Positions 1 through 6,045 of a stretch of DNA of 8,990 bases are shown in pieces (the stretch's first letter is position 1; each line of letters starts with the position of its first letter). Source of the DNA: JBLHKE01 sp047619485 (GTDB taxonomy: Bacteria; Verrucomicrobiota; Verrucomicrobiia; Verrucomicrobiales; DEV007). Made by a program: the position numbers and the translations under genes. The stretch covers positions 1 through 8,990 of the forward strand of contig JBLHKE010000293.1 of assembly GCA_047619485.1 (NCBI GenBank), in the 5' to 3' direction. The notes under the pieces are model-generated. The model did no database searches, was not told where the DNA came from, and was given only the letters and a program-made list of their open reading frames with translations.

Positions 1-28
1 GGTTTGGTCACTGGGTAATGTGGTAGTG

Positions 29-1111
29 TTAGACTTTAGGCAGGGTGTCGTCGAGGGCTGCGAGCATCGAGGCGATGGTCTCCTCGGTCTCGTCACCCAT
101 GTTGGAGATGCGGAAGGTCTTGCCTTTGATCTTGCCGTAGCCGGCGTTGATCATGAGGCTGTGCTCGGATTTGAGGAGACCGTTCCATTTCCCTAGGTCG
201 ATGTCCCGGTTGTTGGCAGCACAGGTGAGTGTCACCGAGCGGTAGCCCTCTGGGGCGAAGTGTTCGAAACCGTTCTTCTCGATCCAGCCGTGCACCATCG
301 CATTGGTTGTACGGTGGCGGGCGAAGCGGTTCTCGAGGCCCTCGGTGAAGATGTCGTCGAGCTTCGACTCGAGCGCGTAGATGAGCGAGATGCAGGGCGT
401 GCTCGGCGTCATGTGGTTCTCCTGGTTCTTTTTGAACTCGAGGAAATCGAAGTAGTAGCCGCGATCATCCATGGTGGATGCGCGCTCCATGGCGGTGTCG
501 CTAGCAGTGAAAATCGTCAGTCCGGGGGGCATGGCAAGCGCCTTCTGGCTACCAGCCAGCAGCACGTCGATGCCGAGCTCGTCCACCGCTGTGTGCATGG
601 CAGAAAATGATGAGACCGTGTCGACGACGAACAGCACCTCCGGGTATTTTTTTACGACGGCGGCGATTTCATCTAGAGGGTTGAGCACGCCGGTCGAGGT
701 CTCGTTGTTCACCAGTGTGATGACATCGAACTCCCCGGTGGCGAGTTTCGCATCGACTGCTGCGGGGTCGATGGCTTCGCCCCATTCGACCTGGAGCGCC
801 TCTGCCTGCTTGCCGCAGCGCAGTGCGACGTCATACCACTTATCGGAGAACGCGCCGCAGCAGCAGTTGAGTACCTTCTTAGATACCAAGTTGCGGATGG
901 CGGCTTCCATCACACCCCAGGCGGAAGAAGTGCTCAGGTAGACGGGGGAGGTTGTTCCTGCGAGCTCTTGGAGGCGCGGTTGGATCCTCTCGTAGAGCGC
1001 GGCGAAGTCACCGCTGCGGTGTCCGATCATCGGGTGGCACATGGCCGCGAAGGTTTTTTCTGAAACCTCGACTGGCCCGGGGATGTAGAGACGAATGTGA
1101 TTTTCTGACAT
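29..1111 (-). CDS. Class V PLP-dependent aminotransferase (alanine-glyoxylate / serine-pyruvate aminotransferase family)
   Basis: The 360-residue protein has the length and motif order of class V (fold type I) aminotransferases. It opens with the PGPVEV substrate/cofactor segment (residues 11-16). The cofactor Asp is D164 in VVDTVSS, the Schiff-base Lys is K190 in GSQKAL, and the STPCISLIYAL segment lies at 237-247. R334 in FRISNMGD matches the Arg that binds the substrate carboxylate in this family. Such enzymes move amino groups between alanine, serine, glyoxylate and pyruvate, and some relatives act as phosphoserine aminotransferases, so a role in serine/glycine metabolism is likely but the substrate is not fixed by sequence. 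A run of three cysteines (83-85) sits where relatives have a small-residue loop before the GAF segment. No Shine-Dalgarno precedes the ATG; the leader is a TAAC-type repeat. The gene ends 28 bases from the window edge, so downstream operon partners cannot be seen. Confidence 0.95.
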   Translation of the reverse strand: MSENHIRLYIPGPVEVSEKTFAAMCHPMIGHRSGDFAALYERIQPRLQELAGTTSPVYLSTSSAWGVMEAAIRNLVSKKVLNCCCGAFSDKWYDVALRCGKQAEALQVEWGEAIDPAAVDAKLATGEFDVITLVNNETSTGVLNPLDEIAAVVKKYPEVLFVVDTVSSFSAMHTAVDELGIDVLLAGSQKALAMPPGLTIFTASDTAMERASTMDDRGYYFDFLEFKKNQENHMTPSTPCISLIYALESKLDDIFTEGLENRFARHRTTNAMVHGWIEKNGFEHFAPEGYRSVTLTCAANNRDIDLGKWNGLLKSEHSLMINAGYGKIKGKTFRISNMGDETEETIASMLAALDDTLPKV

Positions 1112-1681
1112 AGTTAGTTAGTGTGGTTCGGGCGTGGGCGGCGAGGATGGGAAGTAAGGCTGTTATGAAAAATCTGGATAGGTAAAACGTTGGACGCTGT
1201 GTCTGGCTTTAGCCCGGGGGGTGGGAAGGGTCAAGGAGCCTTCGGTGGTTCTCCGTTCTTGATGGTGCTTCACTTGAGTCGATGCTTGTGGTTCAGGCGG
1301 TAGAAACGAGACGAGGACGGTTTTAACTGCTTCAGTAAACCCGATAATCAGCAAGATTCAGAACTACGTGGGGATTTTTAGGGGGATGGGAAAGGCTCTC
1401 AGAGGCGATTGCTTGTGAGAATTCTGTCAAACCCTTGCAGGCAGCTAAACAGTCAGTTTTAGAAATAGTTAGACTCAATTATGAAATTTTCTTGCAATTG
1501 TGACAGAAATCTGGTTTTTTTGGCTTGCGCACCCCGCGCTTTCATTATAACCTTTATAGGGATTATGAGCGGTGCCGAACGGGGCTTCCGGTTATCGTAA
1601 TCGCATCGCAAATTTGAAACGACTAAATCGAAACTAGCAAAAACACACACAAGGGAACAAACTAAACTAATTGAAATAATC
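1112..1681. other. Non-coding 570-base divergent intergenic region with G-rich repeats and small hairpins
   Basis: This gap separates the leftward aminotransferase from the rightward HTH-receiver gene and should hold both promoters. I see no convincing gene: the ORFs here are short, Arg/Pro-rich or antisense. Visible structure includes three near-copies of GGRTGGGAA (1145-1153, 1219-1227, 1384-1392). There is also a hairpin with GGAG/CTCC arms (1235-1254), a short GGCT-TT-AGCC palindrome (1205-1214) and G-runs at 1216-1230 and 1370-1395. The right-hand 240 bases are clearly more AT-rich, as expected of a promoter region. The function of the repeats is unknown. Confidence 0.6.
1525..1551 (+). 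promoter_or_regulatory. Weak candidate promoter for the HTH-receiver gene
   Basis: TTGCGC (1525-1530) and TATAAC (1546-1551) resemble -35 and -10 boxes, but the 15-base spacer is short. A second AT-rich hexamer, TTATAG, follows at 1554-1559. This would leave a leader of about 120 bases before the ATG. It is only a guess from consensus similarity in an AT-rich upstream region. Confidence 0.22.
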
Positions 1682-2254
1682 ATGGCTGACGAAGAAGCTC
1701 CAGAACTAATGACCGTCAAAGAGACGGCAGAATACCTCCGCATTCCATTGCCGACTGTCTACTATCTAGTACAGCGCGGCCAATTGCCTGCGATTCAGAT
1801 TGGCGGTCGCTGGCGCATCAAGCGCAGCTTGCTCGACAGCGAGGTCTTGAAAAAAGACGAAGGCGGTCAACCAACAGTGTTGGTTGTCGATGACGACCCG
1901 GCGCTGCAGACGCTTTTTAAGCAGTTCTTAAAGAAGGCCGGCTTTGGACGGATCGTAGTCGGCACCGGTGCTGAAGCGATTTCCTACGCCGAGAAACAGG
2001 ACTTTGATCTCGTTTTCCTCGACTTGAAGCTGCCGGACACATCCGGTGATGAGCTTTATGCTAAGTTGAAGGAGATGCACCCCGATCTTCCGATCGTGAT
2101 CATCACAGGCTACCCAGACAGCGAGATCTTGAGCAAGATTCTCGCCAGCGGGCCAGTGACGGTGATCAAGAAGCCGATCGAGTTCGAGCAATTGAACCGC
2201 ACGGTGAAAATTCTCGGTCACAAAGGCACTGCCGACGTGGTCAAGAAGGGCTGA
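1682..2254 (+). CDS. Orphan response regulator: excisionase-type HTH domain fused to a receiver (REC) domain
   Basis: The 190-residue protein has two parts. Residues 10-55 form an excisionase/MerR-like winged helix (HTH_17 type), recognisable from TVKETAEYLRIPLPTVYYLV and the following GGRWRI wing. Residues 65-180 form a CheY-like receiver with acidic residues D70-D72, phospho-acceptor D114 in FLDLKLP, switch Thr T142 in IITG and the conserved Lys K164 in KKP. The aromatic switch position three residues before that Lys is Val161, so classic Tyr/Phe signalling is absent. The order (DNA-binding first, receiver last) is the reverse of most response regulators. No histidine kinase is nearby, so the phosphodonor is unknown. 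The likely role is phosphorylation-controlled DNA binding. No Shine-Dalgarno lies close to the ATG; M10 (1709) is an alternative start but would cut into the HTH. A strong terminator follows, so the gene is probably monocistronic. Confidence 0.94.
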   Translation: MADEEAPELMTVKETAEYLRIPLPTVYYLVQRGQLPAIQIGGRWRIKRSLLDSEVLKKDEGGQPTVLVVDDDPALQTLFKQFLKKAGFGRIVVGTGAEAISYAEKQDFDLVFLDLKLPDTSGDELYAKLKEMHPDLPIVIITGYPDSEILSKILASGPVTVIKKPIEFEQLNRTVKILGHKGTADVVKKG

Positions 2255-2276
2255 CAGTCCCTAAGGTGATTTACAT

Positions 2277-2310
2277 CCTCGGTCGCGTTGGCGCGGCCGG
2301 GGATTTTTTT
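2277..2310 (+). terminator. Rho-independent terminator of the HTH-receiver gene
   Basis: An 11-base-pair GC-rich stem (2277-2287 with 2292-2302, including two G-U pairs) closes a TTGG loop and is followed by A and seven Ts (2304-2310). It lies 22 bases after the stop codon. There is no T tract on the opposite strand, so it acts only rightward. Confidence 0.9.
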
Positions 2311-2336
2311 GTCCTGTTCACTAGCGAGAGTGGTGC

Positions 2337-2376
2337 CCTAAAGCCGAGTTCTCGGCACCCGTCGGCTATTAGCCGA
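2337..2376 (-). terminator. Tandem hairpins at the 3' end of the aroE-family gene, possible weak terminator
   Basis: On the minus strand, TCGGCT-AAT-AGCCGA (2376 to 2362) contains the aroE stop codon. Nine bases later comes GCCGAG-AA-CTCGGC (2356 to 2343), followed by only TTT. The stems are perfect but the T tract is short. All four arms share GCCGA/TCGGC, so alternative pairings are possible. Termination is plausible but not strongly supported. Confidence 0.35.
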
Positions 2377-3241
2377 ACACTTCCTCCAAGGCGGAGCGCA
2401 TCACCTTGGCGTCTGGGGTTTGTCCGGTCCAGTATTCGATGCCGATCACGCCTTGGCTGACGAGCATCTCTAAGCCATCGATGACTTTGCAGCCACGTGC
2501 GGTGGCGTCTTTTACCAGATTGGTCTTCGGTGGGTTGGGGATGACATCTGCGACGATCATTCCAGCCTTCAATGTGCTCGTGTCTAGGGCGAGGCGTGCA
2601 TCGACGTCCGGGTAGAGCCCGATCGACGTGGCGTTGATCACAATGTCCGTGTCGTCGTCGATCGCGTATTCGCCGTTCCACGCCTCGAAGTTGGCGTCGA
2701 GTTTACCACCGGTTGCGGCATTCACTCTTCCGTTGAGGAGCTCGAAGAGGGTTTCGCCCCGATCCTGATTTCGGTTGACCACAGTGATTCTCGTCGCGCC
2801 GGCGAGGGCGAGTTCGACGGTGATTGCGCGAGCCGCGCCGCCGGCACCGAAGACGACGACTGATTTTCCAGCCGGGTCGGTGACTTCCTTTAACGAAGAG
2901 ACGAAGCCCTTGCCGTCGGTGTTTTCCCCAATGAGTTTTCCATCGCGGTTGACCACGCAGTTGACGGCTCCCATCAGCTCGGCGGATTCGCCCAGGCCAT
3001 CAAGGTGTTCGATCACAGCGATCTTGTGTGGGATGGTGCAGTTAAATCCTTGGAAGCCGAAGGCGCGGGCGCCGGCGACAGCTGCCTGGAGGTTCTCCGG
3101 TCTTACTTCGAGCGTCAGGTAGCGCCAGTCCAAGCCCATGTCGGCGTAAGCTGGTTCGATCATTGCCTGGGTGGGGTTCTCTGCGACGGGGAATCCGAAA
3201 CACGCGGTGAGCTCCTGTTTGAAATTGAGTGCGTTTGCCAT
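2369..3241 (-). CDS. aroE: Shikimate dehydrogenase family protein (AroE-like)
   Basis: The enzyme would reduce 3-dehydroshikimate to shikimate with NADPH in the cytoplasm, in aromatic amino acid synthesis. The 290 residues show the family order. The substrate domain has FNCTIPHK with catalytic Lys K73, AVN with N94, and GENTDGKG with catalytic Asp D109. The nucleotide domain has GAGGAARA (132-139) and NRNQDR (156-161), the latter fitting NADP preference. Family segments INATSIGLYP (202-211) and GLEMLVSQG with Q263 follow. The odd part is near the N-terminus: the usual HSxSP substrate motif is ENPTQ (21-25), so the two conserved serines become Asn and Thr. A Thr at the second position also occurs in quinate/shikimate dehydrogenases, so a paralogue with another polyol substrate is possible. 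The start ATG has no Shine-Dalgarno. The gene diverges from the sulfotransferase gene across 100 bases. Confidence 0.93.
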   Translation of the reverse strand: MANALNFKQELTACFGFPVAENPTQAMIEPAYADMGLDWRYLTLEVRPENLQAAVAGARAFGFQGFNCTIPHKIAVIEHLDGLGESAELMGAVNCVVNRDGKLIGENTDGKGFVSSLKEVTDPAGKSVVVFGAGGAARAITVELALAGATRITVVNRNQDRGETLFELLNGRVNAATGGKLDANFEAWNGEYAIDDDTDIVINATSIGLYPDVDARLALDTSTLKAGMIVADVIPNPPKTNLVKDATARGCKVIDGLEMLVSQGVIGIEYWTGQTPDAKVMRSALEEVFG

Positions 3242-3286
3242 GAGGACGGATTCTGATGGCTGGCGGCTCAGGCTGCAAGGATTCTC

Positions 3287-3315
3287 TTGCCGGTTGGAAT
3301 TGGATTTACTTTAAA
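3287..3315 (+). promoter_or_regulatory. Candidate sigma-70-type promoter for the sulfotransferase-like gene
   Basis: TTGCCG (3287-3292) and TTTAAA (3310-3315) each match four of six consensus bases and are separated by the ideal 17 bases. Transcription would begin near 3322, about 20 bases before the ATG at 3342. This favours that start over the internal one at 3462. Confidence 0.35.
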
Positions 3316-3341
3316 CGAGGATCGGGCTATCTCGGCAGCTG

Positions 3342-4196
3342 ATGTTACGTGAGTTCCTCAAGAAATTTGCCCCGCTGCTCTCGGCCCACATGAGGCTGAA
3401 GATCGCTGGTGAAACCCGGGCAATGCGTCAGGCTCCCGAGGAGGGGCGCGAGGCACGGCGGATGCATGCGTTCTGTATCGGTGCGGCAAAGACCGGCACC
3501 AGCTCGATGGCTGAGATGTTTTCTAAGGAATACCGATCGGCGCACGAGCCGCGCAGCTACCATTACCACCACCGCTGGGGGGGCAGGGATGCGCTCGATG
3601 GAGAGCCTGGTGTGGACGAATATTTCCAGCAGCGCGACCGCTTTTTTAATTTGGAGATGGAGGCGTCCCACTACCTGCTGCCGGCGCTGCCGGTGTTGGT
3701 TCGGTGCTTTCCAGAGGCGAAATTCGTGCTGACTGTCCGGCCGTGCTTGCCATGGATGATCTCGATGATTAGCGAGGAGCTTTACACCCGTAAGCACCGT
3801 GGGACGAGTCTGTGGTGGGCACCATGGTTCCGGCATGTCTGTGGGGCTGCCGCAGGGCATCCAGAGGGGGAGGAGGTGCTCGCGCGTGCTGGCCTGTCGA
3901 CGGTGCGGGGTTACCTGCGCTACTGGACTCGGCACAACCGTGAGGTGCTCGCTGCGGTCCCTGATGATCGCTTGCTCATCCTGAGGCTCGATGGGCTCGA
4001 CCGCGCGCAAAAGCAGCTTGGAGATTTCTTGGGCATCCCGCCCGAGAGTTTGCCGGGACGTAGAGTTCGGGCGAATACCCGGGATGAGAAAGTAATCACC
4101 TTGGAGGATGTCGGACTCGATCATGCCAACTCGATCGCACGTGAGGAATGTGGCGAATTGATGGCGAAGTTTTTCCCCGAAATCGAGCTTGGCTAA
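3342..4196 (+). CDS. Sulfotransferase family protein
   Basis: The 284-residue product carries both PAPS-binding signatures of cytosolic-type sulfotransferases. The 5'-phosphosulfate P-loop is FCIGAAKTGTSSM (44-56, Lys K50). The 3'-phosphate site is VLTVRPCLPWMISM (129-142), with R133 and S141 eight residues apart as in known enzymes. These enzymes move sulfate from PAPS to hydroxyl groups of glycans, lipids or small molecules; the acceptor here is unknown. A Trp/His-rich middle and the YLRYWTRHNREVL helix (191-203) fit the family. The start is uncertain. The ATG at 3342 adds 40 charged residues before the P-loop, whereas the in-frame ATG at 3462 has GAGG eight bases upstream and would give a 244-residue protein starting just before it. 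The gene converges on a FkbM methyltransferase, and the two stop codons overlap within CTAA (4193-4196). Confidence 0.87.
   Translation: MLREFLKKFAPLLSAHMRLKIAGETRAMRQAPEEGREARRMHAFCIGAAKTGTSSMAEMFSKEYRSAHEPRSYHYHHRWGGRDALDGEPGVDEYFQQRDRFFNLEMEASHYLLPALPVLVRCFPEAKFVLTVRPCLPWMISMISEELYTRKHRGTSLWWAPWFRHVCGAAAGHPEGEEVLARAGLSTVRGYLRYWTRHNREVLAAVPDDRLLILRLDGLDRAQKQLGDFLGIPPESLPGRRVRANTRDEKVITLEDVGLDHANSIAREECGELMAKFFPEIELG
3450..3453 (+). promoter_or_regulatory. Possible ribosome binding site for an internal sulfotransferase start at 3462
   Basis: GAGG is followed by an eight-base spacer and then ATG at 3462-3464. The upstream ATG at 3342 has no such site at normal distance. It supports, but does not prove, the shorter form. 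Confidence 0.3.
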
Positions 4197-5119
4197 CTGG
4201 TTTGGCTCGGGTGTGTTTTCAACGACAGGAATCCGCGTTTTTTGAAACGCTTGATGGCGCGATCTGGGTCGAGGGTTGCGAGGTAGTTGGGGAGCATTGG
4301 TGGGCGCCCGCATGGGATCGGCACGAGCGTCGGGCGCAACAAGTCCTTCCGCAGCAGGAAAATGGTGTAACCATGCTTCTGCAGCAGGCGTGTCACTGGT
4401 GTCGGTAGTGGTTCGTATTCTTCGAAGATGATATCGCGGATGCAACCGACGGATAGCAGGCGTTCGGCACCGACGAAGGCGGGGTGTTCGTGCCCCTCGA
4501 TATCAATTTTGAGCACGCCGATCTTATCTAAGGGGTCGGGGAAGGCTTCGTCGAGAGTGGTGACTGGGACGTCGATATTTTCGACTTGGCTCGCGTCTTC
4601 AAAATGGCTCGCACTGAGCGAGGCGCTTCCTGTGTTGTGACCGAAATCAGTTGGGATGTTCAGGGCGGCCGTCCCAGATTGGTCGGAGATCGCCTTGGCG
4701 CGTAGTTCGATATTGGTGATGCCGTTGTTCTTTTTCCAATTCGCGATGGTTCCCCCCAGGCCTGCATTGAGTTTTGGGTGGGGTTCGAAGGCGATCACTT
4801 TACCTGCATTTCCCGCAGCCAAGGCCATCGCCCCGACCGTCATGCCGATATTTGCGCCGATGTCGAGAGCCGTCTCGCCCTCGTCGCAAAGGCGGAAGAT
4901 CGCCTCCGGCACGATTAGGTCGTAGACCCCGATCTTGGTGATGGCCTGGCCGATGGTCTCGCGGGCATCGACCTCCAGCGGGAGGCCCCACGGTAGTTCG
5001 ACCGTGCCGGTCTGACCCTGCCAGCGGCTATTCCATTGCAGGCGTTTGAAAATCTGTGACGGGCGGAAGATGAATTCCGGTTTGAGGAATGCTGATTTGA
5101 GAGAGCTTAGGCGGTTCAT
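4193..5119 (-). CDS. FkbM family SAM-dependent methyltransferase
   Basis: The 308-residue protein has the core of FkbM-type class I methyltransferases. SAM motif I is ALDIGANIG (84-92), the acidic ribose-binding residue is E112 in VIAFEPHP, and the diagnostic LKIDIEGHE lies at 203-211 with D206 and E208. Members methylate hydroxyls of sugars in polysaccharides, glycolipids and natural products; the acceptor is not predictable here. The first 40 residues are basic and aromatic, and the C-terminal 50 are Lys/Arg-rich, which may aid membrane or polymer association. The start ATG has only a weak GAG a few bases upstream. A 54-codon ORF on the same strand stops five bases before it, so translational coupling is possible. 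The stop overlaps that of the convergent sulfotransferase gene. The two enzymes may modify the same surface polymer, though this is inferred only from position and family. Confidence 0.94.
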   Translation of the reverse strand: MNRLSSLKSAFLKPEFIFRPSQIFKRLQWNSRWQGQTGTVELPWGLPLEVDARETIGQAITKIGVYDLIVPEAIFRLCDEGETALDIGANIGMTVGAMALAAGNAGKVIAFEPHPKLNAGLGGTIANWKKNNGITNIELRAKAISDQSGTAALNIPTDFGHNTGSASLSASHFEDASQVENIDVPVTTLDEAFPDPLDKIGVLKIDIEGHEHPAFVGAERLLSVGCIRDIIFEEYEPLPTPVTRLLQKHGYTIFLLRKDLLRPTLVPIPCGRPPMLPNYLATLDPDRAIKRFKKRGFLSLKTHPSQTS

Positions 5120-5124
5120 TTTTC

Positions 5125-5289
5125 TCAGCGGTCACCAGAGCTTAGCTCGACGATGGTCTGCCAGCGGATGGTGCTGTAGGGCTCGCAGAATCCTCGCTTA
5201 AATTCATCCGGCTGCTGGGCTAGTCCCGGGGCGGGTGCTAGGCAGGTGCTGGTGATGAGGGGGGCGATGAAGATTCGCTGGGCATTCAT
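5125..5289 (-). CDS. Small hypothetical ORF (54 aa) with signal-peptide-like N-terminus
   Basis: Reading leftward from ATG at 5289 gives a 54-residue product. It has a basic start (MNAQR), a moderately hydrophobic stretch (IFIAPLITSTCLAPAPGLA, residues 6-24) and a possible signal-peptidase site at GLA-QQ. A mixed polar tail follows, with a second Cys at 35. Third codon positions are strongly C/G, as in the real genes here. It stops five bases before the FkbM methyltransferase ATG, and a promoter-like pair lies just upstream. It could be a small exported protein, a leader peptide coupled to the methyltransferase, or the remnant of a longer secreted protein. I recognise no family. Chance cannot be excluded at this length. 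Confidence 0.42.
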   Translation of the reverse strand: MNAQRIFIAPLITSTCLAPAPGLAQQPDEFKRGFCEPYSTIRWQTIVELSSGDR

Positions 5290-5304
5290 AGGTGATTCTC
5301 GCCC

Positions 5305-5332
5305 AATGTAGGACTGGCGGGGTCGCTGACAA
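5305..5332 (-). promoter_or_regulatory. Candidate promoter for the small ORF and FkbM methyltransferase
   Basis: On the minus strand, TTGTCA (5332 to 5327, five of six consensus) and TACATT (5310 to 5305, four of six) are separated by 16 bases. The predicted transcript would start near 5298, leaving under ten bases before the small-ORF ATG, so the message would be almost leaderless. It lies in the 93-base gap divergent from the sigma factor. Confidence 0.35.
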
Positions 5333-5347
5333 GGCTGGTTTCCTTGT
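5329..5347. repeat. Inverted repeat in the divergent control region before the sigma factor
   Basis: ACAAGG (5329-5334) and CCTTGT (5342-5347) form a perfect six-base inverted repeat around a seven-base spacer. It overlaps the -35 of the leftward promoter candidate and lies 35 bases upstream of the sigma-factor ATG. It could be an operator or a weak hairpin (three more Ts follow). The short arms make chance a real possibility. Confidence 0.35.
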
Positions 5348-5382
5348 TTTCATCCCCCCTCAGGCGTGCTATTGCTAAGGGA

Positions 5383-6045
5383 ATGTCAGAACCGAAGCCA
5401 GAACAGGGGGACGAGGCTCTACGGTCCGCTTACAAGGCGACCCGCAAGAGCTTGATCGAGCGATTACACAATTGGGAGGATCAGAAGAGCTGGGACGAGT
5501 TTTACCAGACCTACTGGCGCTTGATCTATAGTGTCGCCCTCAAAGCCGGGCTGCGCTCCGAGGAAGCCTTCGACGCCGTGCAGGAGACCATCATCTGCAT
5601 CGCCAAGCAGCAGAAGGAGGGCAAATACGATCCGAAACAGGGATCGTTCAAGGCGTGGTTGATGAACATGACCCGCTGGCGCATCACCGACCAGTTCCGC
5701 AAGCGTAAGAAAGACACCGCGATGTCAGCGAGTGTCCAGGGCGATGACCCGAGCCGGCGTACGGCGACACTCGAGCGATTCGAGGATCCGGACGGCAACC
5801 AATTGGAGAAAGTGTGGGACGCCGAGTGGGCGAAGAATCTGACCGACCGCGCGATCGACAAGGTGAAGGCGAAGGTGTCGCCGAAGCAGTTTCAGATTTT
5901 CGATTGTTACGTGGTGAAGAGCTGGGCGGCTGGGAAGGTGGTGAAGGAGTTGGACGTGAGCATCGCGCAAGTCTATCTCGCGAAGCACCGTGTCGGCGGA
6001 CTGCTTAGAAAGGAGATTCAGGGGCTTGAAAACCAGCTCCTCTGA
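5383..6045 (+). CDS. ECF-type RNA polymerase sigma factor
   Basis: With the ATG at 5383 the product has 220 residues. Residues 36-110 match sigma region 2: the SWDEFYQTYWRLIYSVAL core, then DAVQETIICIAKQ, then FKAWLMNMTRWRITDQFRKR, the last containing the -10 recognition helix. Residues 165-212 match region 4, with a helix-turn-helix around VVKELDVSIAQVYLAKHRVG for -35 contact. The roughly 55-residue acidic/basic linker between them (111-165) is rather long. It would direct RNA polymerase to a dedicated regulon. An in-frame TTG at 5344 would add 13 residues but has no ribosome site; AAGGGA abuts the ATG. The next gene, a Ser/Thr kinase, overlaps its end, and there is no anti-sigma gene. This resembles ECF groups genetically paired with Ser/Thr kinases, for example the EcfP/PknT pair of Vibrio, in which phosphorylation activates the sigma factor. 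Confidence 0.93.
   Translation: MSEPKPEQGDEALRSAYKATRKSLIERLHNWEDQKSWDEFYQTYWRLIYSVALKAGLRSEEAFDAVQETIICIAKQQKEGKYDPKQGSFKAWLMNMTRWRITDQFRKRKKDTAMSASVQGDDPSRRTATLERFEDPDGNQLEKVWDAEWAKNLTDRAIDKVKAKVSPKQFQIFDCYVVKSWAAGKVVKELDVSIAQVYLAKHRVGGLLRKEIQGLENQLL
6010..6015 (+). promoter_or_regulatory. Ribosome binding site supporting a TTG start for the kinase
   Basis: AAGGAG, the best Shine-Dalgarno in the window, lies inside the sigma-factor gene ten bases before TTG at 6026. The alternative GTG at 5990 has nothing comparable upstream. This decides the kinase start and points to coupled translation with the sigma factor. Confidence 0.6.

Noticed and set aside
832..863. Cys-Cys-Cys run in the aminotransferase
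   Set aside because: It could be a metal or redox site, but it lies in a variable loop, the codons are an ordinary TGC run and no further ligands are visible nearby.
1195..1265. Possible glycine riboswitch on the minus strand before the aminotransferase
   Set aside because: Only the GGAGA and CACCGAAGG pieces resemble the aptamer. The second conserved strand is not present, so I cannot support the call; a covariance search would settle it.
1163..1354. Minus-strand ORF of 63 codons in the intergenic region
   Set aside because: No ribosome site, no recognisable motif and a composition unlike the neighbouring proteins. It sits on hairpins and G-runs.
1459..1743. Minus-strand ORF of 94 codons overlapping the HTH-receiver start
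   Set aside because: It covers the AT-rich promoter region and the start of a well-supported gene. The hydrophobic stretch is a by-product of antisense reading.
3345..4445. Long antisense ORF (366 codons) over the sulfotransferase gene
   Set aside because: Its product is Arg/Pro/His-rich with no motif, while the plus strand carries both PAPS-binding signatures. It also runs into the FkbM gene in another frame.
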